A stretch of DNA of 64,000 nucleotides, taken from Caprella mutica. Taxonomy: Eukaryota; Arthropoda; Malacostraca; Amphipoda; Caprellidae. Both the position numbers and the translations under genes were made by a program. This document shows, in pieces, positions 46,521 through 58,675 of this stretch (position 1 is its first letter; each line of letters opens with the position of its first letter). Under the pieces are notes generated by a model, which saw only the letters and a list, made by a program, of their open reading frames with translations, was not told the origin of the DNA and did not search any database. The stretch is from assembly GCA_947561585.1 (NCBI GenBank), contig CANNZV010001056.1, positions 1 to 64,000 on the forward strand, given 5' to 3'.

Positions 46521-46724
46521 ATGGGTAATAACATACGTCTTGATGAGTTAATCAGGAATTTCTTAATGTCCGATTGTTTCAGCATCAATACTTACCGACC
46601 ATTTTCCAGGTACTGTGAATGTTCAGTAGTTGAGTGGTTAAATTTTTTAAAACACTCTAAAGAGCAGATGAAGAGAAAATTGAAATTTGCAGTCTTAAGT
46701 GCATACTTAGTTTTAGGAGTTTGA
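46521..46724 (+). CDS. 67-codon open frame, unrecognised
   Basis: A true ATG at 46521 opens a frame starting MGNNIRLDELIRNFLMSD, with a central FSRYCECSVVEWLNFL and a basic segment KEQMKRKLKF before the end. The minus strand is also open across part of it (46394-46588). Its central part resembles the frame at about 43040-43090 (repeat G), which argues for a repeat-derived piece rather than a gene. No domain recognised. Confidence 0.15.
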   Translation: MGNNIRLDELIRNFLMSDCFSINTYRPFSRYCECSVVEWLNFLKHSKEQMKRKLKFAVLSAYLVLGV

Positions 46725-46859
46725 AAGAGCGAAAATTATACTAATTAATTATAATTTTACTTCTTTCATTTGTTAAATCTTGTCAAAATCCTTTAAAATT
46801 TTCTCAGGGTTTACGAGGTAAATATATTATTTGACGAGTTATTGATGATGTTGACCTAA

Positions 46860-46988
46860 TCAGTTTTGATGCAAATATATGACGAAGTATTTTTTCCTGA
46901 GTTTATTTTCCTTTTTGTCAATAAATTCTCTCACTTCTCTCGCCATTGAAAATCTGTCCCTGACTATGACCCACAGTAAAGTGTCAAA
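46860..46988 (-). CDS. candidate terminal coding exon, product unknown
   Basis: On the minus strand cttgttcatcttttctttgctcag (shortened: a long pyrimidine tract ending ctcag at 46989) is an excellent acceptor. The exon then opens FDTLLWVIVRDRFSMAREVR and continues EFIDKKENKLRKKYF, closing at TGA 46862-46860 after 42 codons. The other two frames after the acceptor close within a few codons. The charged, helical look (MAREVREFIDKKENKLRKK) suggests a cytoplasmic tail or coiled segment. The longer 62-codon minus frame in this place merely reads back through the pyrimidine tract. No family recognised. Confidence 0.38.
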   Translation of the reverse strand, partial: FDTLLWVIVRDRFSMAREVREFIDKKENKLRKKYFVIYLHQN

Positions 46989-48299
46989 CTGAGCAAAGAA
47001 AAGATGAACAAGAAACACGATATCAATGTTTTCGAGAGACAGTCGCAAAGATTTGATTTAAATCATATTAAAAACTTGTGCTTAATATTATAATTTGAAG
47101 GGAGAGAAAAGGAAAAAAGTAACACGCTTAATTGGAGGATTTCTACCAAAAGGAAATGAAGAAAAATTAAAATGGTAAATGAACAGATTTTGGACAATGT
47201 TTGATATACGTTTTCTAAAAAATATAAACCAAAAACGATTCCATTTGATCGTTTACTATATTTTCATGAAATCTTGATATTCTATGATTTATCTTCGAAG
47301 ATTCATATACCAGAATTTAAATCATTATTTCAATCCATTGCCTTCACACAGTATTTATTTATGGCAATAATTTTGATGATCAACATACACGAGGTAATCA
47401 CTGAACGAAAAAGAAAGCATCGCTCACTAGTATTTTCTCCATTTTAATTTTTGCTTCAATGTTCACTATGATTTTTAATTCCTAATGTTTCCATTCCATT
47501 CAAATTGTGATTGGACTTTGAAATTTCAGCCGTTCTAGAAATGATGAAAATTTAATACATTAATAAAATGATTTCTCTCTCTCTCCTTAATATTTATTGA
47601 AAATTTGAAATAAAATATTCACTAAAATGTGACTAACATTTATAATTAGAAAGAACCTAGTTTTCACATTCCATTACTTGAAATATTACTCTTTCTATTT
47701 ATAATAATTGATGGATTTATGAACAAAATTGATTGAAACCTGATATAATTTCACGACCTCTATTATATAAAAAAAATTTCTTGATCATTTGTTAATACCT
47801 GTTCAAAACAACTTTAGATAAAACAGTAAATGTTGAAAATTTATCTCAATTCATATATTTACATACTTTTCTATCGAAATAGATCTTGATTTAACAGTGC
47901 ACGTTGTAAACAGCTTTCATTTAGTACTTAGTAATACTTATTGATCATGAAACATTTTCATTTTTTGCAGAGAGCAGGGAAAAATACTCATACGTTAAAT
48001 CTATTATAGTTTTTCATGAAACTATGTAATGAATATATTTCTTGTTTTAAAATATATTATTTATCCATTAACAACAAAAGGTTATTCTTTTAAGAGAAGA
48101 TGAATACAAATCGTTGAATAAGAATTATATATAAAATTTCTAAAATAGAAATCTTGGTCTGATAAAAAAAGTCAAATCTAAATTTAAGATTCCTTCACAA
48201 ATAAAAATATCTTTCTTACCTGGCATTTCAAACAGATGAATAGAATAATAATCAAAGAAACTCTTTCACACTCTTCTCCCCATCTCTTCTTCTGTTCAG
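46989..48299. other. gene-free AT-rich stretch ending in an acceptor
   Basis: No gene is visible. From about 48260 the + strand is strongly pyrimidine-rich (ctctttcacactcttctccc, catctcttcttctg) and ends ttcag at 48299, a classical 3' splice site. Confidence 0.45.
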
Positions 48300-48358
48300 G
48301 ATATTTACTCTCTAAAGTTTACTCTGTGGGATATAAGATCGAAGCAATAAGACGCTAA
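48300..48358 (+). CDS. candidate short terminal exon
   Basis: It follows the excellent acceptor at 48299. In one frame (two bases, then TAT) it encodes YLLSKVYSVGYKIEAIRR and stops at TAA 48356-48358; a second frame gives 16 codons (DIYSLKFTLWDIRSKQ). The translation is short, so the evidence is mainly the splice signal. Family unknown. Confidence 0.27.
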
Positions 48359-49254
48359 AGCTTGATCTTTACTTTGCTTCTTAAGAAAGATGGATGTTAT
48401 AGTTTCGCATCCTGTGTAAATAAGACACATATTTTTTATCTCAACAATGACCTACATTATTTGAAAAAATATTTTAACCCTTTATCAATTACCTATGTCA
48501 TCATATTCAAATAATAAAGTGCAAATGAAGATGACCAATTGACTGTGCGCCTCCCTAAGTATTAAGTGATTAAGTACTGAAGTTCAATTCTGGTACTTTG
48601 TACTAATACTGTATTACTTGTTACGTTTGAATGTTCAGTTGCTGTACAGAACTTGATATATAAACATCTGTCCTATGTGTTTTGCCTTCGTCATTCCATA
48701 CCAATCTAACACGAAACACTAAGTATGATATTATTATCATTTCCTTTGTCTCAATACAATCTGAAGGATAAAACAGAAAAGTCCCTTTTTCTTATCTAAA
48801 TATATGGATTTAAAGCTCACTACATCACCAAGCAAAGTATTATCATTATTCAAATGTTTGAAATGAACTCAAAATAAGGTTATAATCATTCTTTCATTAT
48901 TTTATAGTTTATTCTTTACAAGACTGCTAATATAAAATTATGTAAGTGATTTTTAATTAATAGAACATGGATGAGGATTATTTTCTTGTAATTTAAAAAA
49001 AAACACGGTTCTATTTTCATGAGGATATCGTACTTTATTTAATCTCAAATTGTACCATTGCTATAAAGGCCATTTATAGAAAGAAGATTATTTTAAATAA
49101 AAATGTAAAGTTTTTTCCGATTATTTGATATAACATAAGAGAAATCCGTTTGATACTCTAAAACCTTTTTCTCCCATACTCCATTAAATTGTACTTCTTT
49201 TTCCGATTTATCTACGACTCAGTCAATCTAAACATCGGAACAAATTGTGTTAGT
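48359..49254. other. gene-free AT-rich stretch
   Basis: No supported feature. Confidence 0.4.
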
Positions 49255-49335
49255 TCATTCGTTTGGTAATTGGAGTTCAGTGACTACCCTTTGAAGTTGA
49301 AAATAATTAGACTGTTGTGGTATTGGATATTTTGT
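49255..49335 (+). repeat. interspersed repeat E, copy 2
   Basis: Same orientation as 28964-29041, about 20 kb away, sharing aattggagttcag and ataattagactgttg. Confidence 0.75.
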
Positions 49336-51626
49336 GATAAGCTGGAATTAAATTATTGAGTTTAATACAATTACGATTGTTTATTGTTTGAAGGTTTATT
49401 GGATTAAAGGTGGTAGATTTATTTGAATATTGTACGCTCTTGAAATTGAAAATTACAGTGAATCTATCATAATGTTAATTTTTATTATTGCTAATTTCCT
49501 TAACAATGAATTATTTTCTAAAATTCTTGTTGTGTATGTATGTGTGTAAGGAGAGAGTCAGGATTCATCGATCACTAGAAATGTGTCATCAAAATGATGT
49601 TATTTCGTCTTTTTCTCTATAAAACGGTACGGTTCAAATTAATTATCAAAAGATGTAGTATCTCAACTGTAGGATGTGTTAAATTAATTTCCAAAGCCAC
49701 TTGCTTATATATAATTTGTCCCGCTATCTATATAAAATTTTGATTCCAAATTACATTATATATATTTTCAACGCCTTCCAAAATTTTGATTAAACTGAAA
49801 TTCGATGAATCAAAGTTATATAATAACGGGCATTCGATCATATATAAACTGTAAACTTCGATACAGAAAATTGTAAATTAATTAACAAGATGATTTCTTC
49901 AATTCCTTATATTCCTCATATATTCATTTCTCTATAATAGTTGTAATAATAAATAATTGCTCATGTTTTATGGAATTAAATAAAAACAATTGCTGGTAGG
50001 TTTTTATATGTATATTATTACAATGGATTGACAACATCATCACCAGTTATTATCTTGGATTATTAACTTCACTGATAATTATACCCAATTGCGACTTGAC
50101 CTAATAAATCAATAATGAATAAACATTATGCTGTAATTTGATTATTATAATGTTTATTAAGAATGTTTTAAAGCTGAACGATTTCAGGAAATAATAAATA
50201 TTCGTAAATCTACGGATTTTGGTAAAAACTTTTCAGTTATTATTGCTTACATAGTTTACCGAATCAAACCTGGTATGCAATATTTCCAGTTAATGTAATA
50301 AGACACGTATATTCAACTGCATGGTCATATCTTAAAATTTTCCTGAAATCTATATGAGTTGGGTTTCCTAATTATATTTATTTGCAATCTAAGCTGATAC
50401 TTAAATGTGTGTTTATATTAATCAAAACTTATCATTTTTATTGGAAATGAAATCATTAATATAAACAAGATTAAAATCATATCTATATACTAATTACATC
50501 ATACAAGCACTGGGGATGAATTTTCCTCCCCTCCGGCAAATTCAATTTAAAAATGAATTATATATCTATTATGAACTCTCAGTCTATTTCTTAATTATAG
50601 TGAATATGAAAACCTAACTAAGAAATAAAATTTGACGCCTTACCTTGCAGTTCAATCTCTATTGCATCAAATTTTCAATAGGAATTCATTAATTAATTTA
50701 ACATTATTATATAAAAATTGAAGAGTAATTAGAGCAACAAATCTCTCTAACTGTTAAATATATTTTTACACAATTATTTAAACATCTGAAAATCTCAACT
50801 TAAGAAATAATTTTAACGTTTTTATACTTTTTTTTTTTAGTCCTGTCGGGAATATATAGTAAGGATCTATCTACCACTTTGACTCTTTAGTTTTAGTTAG
50901 GCTTAGACTGTTTACCCTACATTTTCTTTTCTTACCAATTACAGTTGTTCAAATTATTCACCATCTACAGAACATTTCATTTCAAATTTTCCCCAGAGAA
51001 ATATATGTAGTTAGTGAGATATTCATTTGGCTGTAATTGTCTCAATGTTCTGTCAGGGAACTGCCTCATGGCTTCAGCTTTTCATTGATATTATTTTAAA
51101 GGACTTTGGAAAAATGTTAAGACAATTTATGTGAGTAAATGGTGCAGTTGTAACATTTTTCTTTCATCTGCTCAGAAGGTTTTAACCTCTACTTTGTTAA
51201 TGATAATGTAATTAATTGATTATGACCATGAAACTTTATTTAGATGGCCATTCTTTTCTTCAAGTTTATACTTTAATTATATTCACATTTAAATTCACTA
51301 TAATTTAGATATTTATTAGAATTACATCCTTAAAACTTTTGATTTTTTAGAGTGGCTGAATTAAAAAAAAATCATTAAAAATGTTGATATTTTTCGGTAA
51401 CGGAATATTTTTTAAAATTGAATATAGAAGTAAACTTTAATATTTCGGAAAAAGAAAATGTAAAGAAATGGGTGAATGAATCTACAGTATATACCTTCAA
51501 TGTATAAATTTTTCCCTAAAATTCGACAGTTTCTCAGCTGATTTTCACTTCACTGACGATGCATCAAACAATCGTCAGGAAATAAAATCGTCCTGTTGAT
51601 GTAGACTGACAGAATAAATTGGTGTA
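49336..51626. other. gene-free AT-rich stretch
   Basis: No supported feature. AT-rich throughout, with a T-run near 50828-50840. Confidence 0.4.
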
Positions 51627-53463
51627 ACATGTGGTGCAACATGCTAACATGTGGTGCAACATGCTAAAATGTGGTAAAACATGCTAACGTGTGATGCAAC
51701 ATGCTAAAATGTGGTTTAACATGCTAACATGTGGTGCAACATGCTAAAATGTTGTAAAACATGCTAACATGTGATGCAACATGCTAAAATGTGGTAAAAC
51801 ATGCTAACATGTGGTACAACATGCTAACATGTGGTGCAACATTCTAAAATATGGTAAAACATGCTAACATGTGGTACAACATGCTAACATGTGGTACAAC
51901 ATGCTAACATGTGGTACAACATGCTAACATGTGGTACAACATGCTAACATGTGGTGCAACATGCTAAAATGTTGTAAAACATGCTAACATGTGGTACAAC
52001 ATGCTAACATGTGGTTTAACATGCTAACATGTGGTACAACATGCTAACATGTGGTGCAACATTCTAAAATATGGTAAAACATGCTAACATGTGGTACAAC
52101 ATGCTAACATGTGGTGCAACATTCTAAAATATGGTAAAACATGCTAACATGTGGTAAAACATGCTAACATGTGGTACAACATGCTAACATGTGGTGCAAC
52201 ATTCTAAAATATGGTAAAACATGCTAACATGTGGTACAACATGCTAACATGTGGTGCAACATTCTAAAATATGGTAAAACATGCTAACATGTGGTAAAAC
52301 ATGCTAACATGTGGTGCAACATGCTAAAATGTGGTAAAACATGCTAACATGTGGTTTAACATGCTAACATGTGGTACAACATGCTAACATGTGGTGCAAC
52401 ATTCTAAAATATGGTAAAACATGCTAACATGTGGTACAACATGCTAACATGTGGTGCAACATTCTAAAATATGGTAAAACATGCTAACATGTGGTAAAAC
52501 ATGCTAACATGTGGTACAACATGCTAACATGTGGTGCAACATTCTAAAATATGGTAAAACATGCTAACATGTGGTACAACATGCTAACATGTGGTGCAAC
52601 ATTCTAAAATATGGTAAAACATGCTAACATGTGGTAAAACATGCTAACATGTGGTACAACATGCTAACATGTGGTGCACATTCTAAAATATGGTAAAACA
52701 TGCTAACATGTGGTAAAACATGCTAACATGTGGTACAACATGCTAACATGTGGTGCAACATGCTAAAATGTTGTAAAACATGCTAAAATGTGGTAAAACA
52801 TGCTAACATGTGATGCAACATGCTAAAATGTGGTACAACATGCTAACATGTGGTGCAACATGCTAACATGCGGTGCAACATGCTAACATGTGGTGCAACA
52901 TGCTAACATGTGGTACAACATGCTAACATGTGGTGCAACATGCTAAAATGTGGTACAACATGCTAACATGTGGTGCAACATGCTAACATGTGGTGCAACA
53001 TGCTAACATGTGGTGCAACATGCTAACATGTGGTGCAACATGCTAACATGTGGTACAACATGCTAACATGTGATGCAACATGCTAACATGTGGTACAACA
53101 TGCTAACATGTGGTGCAACATGCTAACATGTGGTGCAACATGCTAACATGTGGTGCAACATGCTAACATGTGGTGCAACATGCTAACATGTGGTGCAACA
53201 TGCTAACATGTGGTACAACATGCTAACATGTGGTGCAACATGCTAAAATGTGGTTTAACATGCTCACATGTGGTACAACATGCTAACATGTGGTGCAACA
53301 TGCTAAAATGTGGTTTAACATGCTCACATGTGGTACAACATGCTAACATGTGGTGCAACATGCTGAAATGTGGTTTAACATGCTAACATGTGGTACAACA
53401 TGCTAACATGTGGTGCAACATGCTAACATGTGGTGCAACATGCTAACATGTGGTGCAACATGC
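51627..53463. repeat. 1.84-kb satellite of a 20-bp unit with higher-order structure
   Basis: The unit is aacatgctaacatgtggtgc, about 92 copies, with a one-base deletion at about 52678. CATG words occur 8 and 12 bp apart alternately. Variant units are distinct: tggtac, tggtaa, tggttt and the attctaaaatatgg type. The last starts at 51841, 52061, 52121, 52201, 52261, 52401, 52461, 52541, 52601 and 52680, so 52061-52400 and 52401-52740 form two copies of a 340-bp (17-unit) block, itself made of 60+80 bp sub-blocks. After ~52850 the array becomes simpler (mostly tggtgc). Frames at 53423-53662 and 53450-53656 begin in the array and overlap on opposite strands; not genes. Confidence 0.97.
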
Positions 53464-54526
53464 AACTTTCCATGTAATAGAAGGAGAAGGAATAATTGAG
53501 ATGATTTATGCACACAGAATAAGAGTTGTTTGTAGTTATGCACATGTGCTTAAACTCGTTGTTAATGCACACAATATCTTTGAAATTACATACAAAATTA
53601 ATGAGATGAACCAAATTTTGCTTGGATTTTGTTTCAAACACTGTTGTACAAAATAATTGCAATCTGTGTAACTGTTGTAAGTATACTAATTAGTATTTAT
53701 AAAACTCTTATCAAAATATATCAGCTAGAAACTTTTCAAACGATGATATTATCATTCTAACGTATATCAATTCCACTGTCCTTTTCAAAATTAATATATT
53801 ATTTAACTAATAAAGATTCGTTATATATACAATTGTGTCAAATTTAACATAAAATGCAAAAAAACTCAAAAGTTGAAGAAAATATTTTAATCTTCCCCAC
53901 ATAAACAATAAAACACAATATACAATGGCTTGAACAACATTAAATATTTAATAATTAAATTCGAAACTGTAATTTAATTATTTCATTTAATATCTTTTCT
54001 ATCAAATTAGAGATCGTATTTTTCTTTTACGTCTCGAGGCTACGACTTTAATTTAATTAAGCCAATCAATCTAAAAGTTCTGCTTATTGTTTTAAAACCT
54101 CCAGAGTTTAAATTCAATAATTAAAATCCTTTGAAATTCTAGTTTTCATTCAAGGAAATAAATTTAAAAATAAATTTTAGTTAAATATAAGAAATGTTTA
54201 TTATTTACACAAATACTTTAAATGCATTTGAAGTTATGAATTCATTTTTTTTAATTTAACTGTCCTTTCTTTACGACCATCCTTCTAATTTATTGATTAT
54301 ACGATAGTTGCGTAATTAATTGGTTATAGAAATAATTTTCGCTCCCGAATCAATTACTTATAAACAGTAATACATTAATAATTTCAAAATAACAATAATA
54401 ATCGGTTTATTTTCATTAGTTAAAGAAGCCGATGAGAATATTAAAAACTATTTGTTCTTAGACTGAATGAACGAATATGAAGCTGAAAAAGTACCAGCTT
54501 TTACACCAAGCCATGTAAGTTAAGTT
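53464..54526. other. gene-free AT-rich stretch
   Basis: No supported feature. Confidence 0.4.
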
Positions 54527-54660
54527 ATGGTCCACTCCAGTGCGATTGGTTCCTCTTCATTTCCCTCTTTTGTGAAGACATTCTCAAATGTGGTGTTTAT
54601 ATCTTACTTTGAGAGTAACAACAGTACTTACCATTCGGCAAATGGAGGATGTACTTTGAA
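54527..54660 (-). repeat. interspersed repeat B, copy 2
   Basis: Matches 9064-9184 in the same orientation with a ~14-bp length difference. The same minus-strand CCGAATG|GTAAGTACT donor motif is kept. Similarity seems to stop soon after ggatgtactttgaa. Confidence 0.8.
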
Positions 54661-56868
54661 TTTGGGAGAGGACACACACTGAATATCACTCGGGAGTTGA
54701 TTGCATGAGTTATACAACAGTTACTGGCTAAATTTAAACTCACTGGCTAGCGTTAGGCCTGTACGGAAATTGTCAACTCACTTTCTTGGTTTCAACTTAG
54801 AGAAGCGGTTTATCAACAGAAAACTGAATTGTTATATAAATATATAAATAAGGTACGGAGAGAGTATTGATATAAGATATATTATTATTTGTTGCATGAT
54901 TTATATCAAGCACGTATCCTATCAATTTAGTGGGAGATTTTTATATAAATATATGATTTGATATTAAAATAGAACTGTAGTTGTTTCATAGCCAAATGCT
55001 CTGTATTAAATTAAATTCTTTTTAAACAGCTTTCAGATAAGTTAAAAAGTTTATTTGGATTAGCTACATTGAAAACATAAACATTAATTTATATAAATTT
55101 TTGCTTTCACTGAGAGCTAGCTAAATAGTTTTAATAAGTAAGATAAAAAAAAATTCTCCTTCGGGAAAGCAAATAATTATTATGTGAATATTTATTGTTT
55201 TATATATTGATAAGATAGTGCCACAATGTTTAAATGTATATAAAATTAATCTCATACTGTTTTTAAAAGAATACATCTATCGTTACTTCATTCATTTAAG
55301 ATGTATAACAAATAAGAAGCAAAGCTAAACTCTAAATTCTGGTCAGACTTCATTAATTATTCAAACCGAGCAAACCATTTCAAGAAAACAACGAATGACT
55401 TCACGAACAAAATCAACCTTCACTAAAAACAGAATCTTTAAGACCGTTAGTGATGATGGCAGAATATCAAAGTTTTGGGTGAAAGAGGACAATATTTTAG
55501 CTTTTCTAAAGCGATACAAAGTACTCTGAAATGACTCATTTGGATGACACATATTTTGGGTTTTAGATATGTTATATGAATATGCTATCATAAAGCAGTA
55601 TGAATCATTCAATATCAATATATCTATACATTCAGATTATTAATCATTTCACATACAAATATAATATATTTCTATTCTCTTTTTAATATGAACATTTACC
55701 GATGAAGTATATTTCTATTATTATAAACTGCACTAGTTTATGTTACCTGAATTTTCTTACGGCGTGTCACTGAACTCGTTTCAGTACTTCATTTCCAAGA
55801 TATTGGAGATCGATGCGAGTTTTCAGATAGGTTTAATGCACATTTCTTGTATATTACATCACATACAACTAAATTGAATTTACTAGTTATTGGTAGATAT
55901 TCTCAGTATTGTAGATATCATTCGAAAAAATAACTGAACAAATTTAAATATTTTCAATACTCTTTTTTTTTATTTTGGTCTTGATATTGATAATTGAATC
56001 GAAGTTTCTCTATAATACATCGTATTGTGCAAAGGTCGCTGGTTATATTGTAATATTCCAATTATTTAATAATATATATTCGTAAAATAAATATAAAATC
56101 TTTACAATAAAATAACCCAATTCAATTTTTTCATTTTTCTTATTTTACTATCAACAAATAATTGAATAAATAATATAATCACCTTGAAAATTATTAAAGG
56201 CAACTACTAGTGAAATTGAACTTTCCATGTAATCTTCGTTGCCTAAATTGAGTTAATAAAAAGGTACCGAATATTAATTTTAGCGTATATTGCGTAACTT
56301 TGATACAGTTTTAAATAATAATCTTTTTACATTAAAGTTGTACTTACTATTTTCAAAACGTGTTGCATTTTCATGTCAAAAGTGAAGAGTTATTCTCCTT
56401 TTTATTTCATAAGCTTTAAAAACTGTGATTTAACATTTTTATTGAATTGTAGGGAAAATTGGGAATTCTCCTGACGCTATTAGATTGAATTAATGAGCAG
56501 TGATTTATTCATCCAGAAAAAGATATAATGGTGATTGAGTTATAATTTTATTCATTTACCTCAATTACTTATAATAATTAGATTATTTTAAAGCAGAGAA
56601 TAATTTTCCTCTCTATATATTATGTATGAATAATTCGTTTTCAAATTTGCACTATAAATTTAATATTTTCAAATCATTGTCGTTTATAATCTCTAAATTG
56701 AATAAAGAATTTAGTAATATTATACATTTTATGATAGAGGAATTGTAAAATTTATTTTACATTTCATATATTATCAATTAAATGATATTGTATTTTCCTA
56801 AAATATATATCAGCAATTATATATTAAATTGTCATGAATTTTAATATATTTGACTTAATTTATCATGA
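54661..56868. other. AT-rich stretch with one two-strand open patch
   Basis: At 55361-55618 the minus strand is open for 85 codons, and the + strand is open for about 66 codons over 55329-55529 (from ATG 55395 it reads MTSRTKSTFTKNRIFK and later SKFWVKEDNILAFLKRYKVL). The + reading is polar and looks more protein-like, but no start context, splice site or family supports it (about 0.15). The rest is AT-rich DNA. Confidence 0.3.
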
Positions 56869-57485
56869 AATTCTGTAACAGTTAAAACCAATGAAATTAT
56901 TGATATTGTATGTGTTTACAGACCACCTGCGGGAAGTATTCTTAGCTTCTCTGACTCGCTGTTTGATGGTATTTTGAGTAGTATTAATTTAATTAGTTTT
57001 GTAGGTAGAAACTTTAATATTGACATTTTGCAGCCTAGTGGACAGGCGGTTGATTTCGTTCATAATTTTTATTCATTGTTGTTTTCCCCCCTCATCAGTG
57101 GAATCACTAGAGCACGTGGTAATGGAAGCAGTTGCTTAGATCATATATGGCATAATCAGTATTATAAAACGCTATCCGGAATCATACAGATAGATATCTA
57201 TGACCATTTTCCAGTTATCTCAGTTGCTCATTGTGGTGGATATATAGAAATGCAAATCGAGAAAGTATTTCGTGATCACTCTGCAGAATGTATAGATAAG
57301 TTAAGATATGAGGCGGGGTAGTGTTTGGATTTCTGTCTGATGTTTTGGTTTCTAATGATATCCTGGACCATAATATTGAGTGTTTTGAAAGTATAATGTA
57401 CTCGGTTTATGATAGTTGTTGTCCACTGCGCAAGAAAGTTTTGTCTGTTGATCGTATAAGAAAACCATGGATAACTAATCAGTAA
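56869..57485 (+). pseudogene. LINE ORF2, endonuclease C-terminal part and following linker
   Basis: One frame from 56869 to TAG 57319-57321 contains VCVYRPPAGS and, where the family has GDFN, the altered VGRNFNID. Then GNGSSCLDHIWHN matches the SSCIDHIF block, and YDHFPVIS the SDHFPV block, of apurinic endonucleases. The catalytic Asp of GDFN is lost or displaced. After the stop the reading continues in another frame from 57324 (SNDILDHNIECFESIMYSVY, then RKPWIT) to TAA 57483-57485. The linker then continues in a third frame to about 57677 (KHALFMDYRRRL, TWKSINSLLN). These are typical of the region between endonuclease and RT. Confidence 0.85.
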
Positions 57486-57716
57486 TCTTAGATGTAAATA
57501 GGAAGCATGCTCTATTTATGGATTATAGGCGCAGGTTAATTGATTTTAATATTTACAAGAGGTACAGGTGTAGATTGAGCAAAAAATTGAAGGTCAACTT
57601 TTTTCATAATAAATTCAATCATAATAAAAATAATCCAAACAAGACTTGGAAGTCAATCAATTCACTATTAAATAAATAATATCACACTTGATGATTTTGA
57701 TAACAATTTTGAAACT

Positions 57717-58675
57717 ATGTCCGTTATAAGCAATCATTTTAATGATTATTTTTCTGAAATTGGTAGCAGATTAAGCGGTGATGTTTCGGATATGAATATT
57801 GATCCACTTCAGTTAATAGGTGCTCCCAATATGCAGTCTTTTAATGTCCACTTTTCTGATACAGGTGAGGTCGAACGCATCATCGAATCATTACCCAATA
57901 AAACCTCTGGTTTATATTGTGTACCAACATTTATTTACAAAATATTGAAATCACAAATCAGTTCAATATTGAGTTGTTTGTTCAATTTATCTGTAAGCCA
58001 GGGTACGTTTCCTTCTCATTTGAAGATCGCACGTGTTACACCTATTTTTAAGTCAGGTTCAAAGTCCCTTGATGAGAACTACAGACCGATATCCGTCCTG
58101 TCTTTTATGTCTAAGCTTTTTGAAAAATTGATGTCAAAGAGATTGAATGAGTTTTTGTTTAATTTATAGATACTGAAGGATAATCAATTTGGTTATAGAG
58201 ATAATTCAAGCACGTCGGATGCTGTTGTTGGATTTTTGAATGATGCGTGTAGAACTTTAAAAAATAGGAATCATTTGTTGGTTGGTTGTCTTGATTTTTC
58301 AAAGGCGTTTGATACTTTGCACCATAGTCTACTATTGTTGAAGTTGAAGCATATAGGTATATTATAAGTGTGCGTGGTATAGCTTTAAATTGGTTTAAAT
58401 CTTATTTAAGATTGAGATCCCAGAGAGTTTGCTTGGAGTGTAATTTCTCAGATTCGCGTATCCTTTCAACTGGAGTACCCCATGGATCAGTCTTGGGTCC
58501 CACACTCTTCAATATTTACATCGCGGACATGTCGAATGTCTACACTGAAGTGGAATTTCTGCACTTTGCTGATGATACAAATCTTTATTTGCATGGTACT
58601 AGTGTTGAGATTAAGGTTGACAAAATTAAGGATTGCTTTAGGGTGCTCGCCTTTATTTCAAGGCTATCAAACTAG
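57717..58675 (+). pseudogene. LINE ORF2, reverse transcriptase domain, broken
   Basis: From 57717 the frame carries the pre-RT region and RT motifs: ARVTPIFKSGSK, then DENYRPISVLSFMSKLFEK. A TAG at 58167-58169 follows. The same frame resumes with DNQFGYRDNSSTSDAV and LDFSKAFDTLHH (first catalytic Asp) until TAA 58365-58367. After a frameshift, 58370-58675 gives IALNWFKSYL, TGVPHGSVLGPTLFNIYI and the catalytic FADDTNLY (Asp codons 58571-58576). PHG replaces the usual PQG. All three catalytic Asp positions remain, so decay is by stops and shifts rather than by loss of the site. The short + frame at 58482-58715 is an out-of-frame shadow. Confidence 0.9.

Noticed and set aside
53423..53662. Opposite-strand ORFs of 79 and 68 codons at the end of the 20-bp satellite
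   Set aside because: They start inside the array and overlap each other on opposite strands; the rest is AT-biased sequence.
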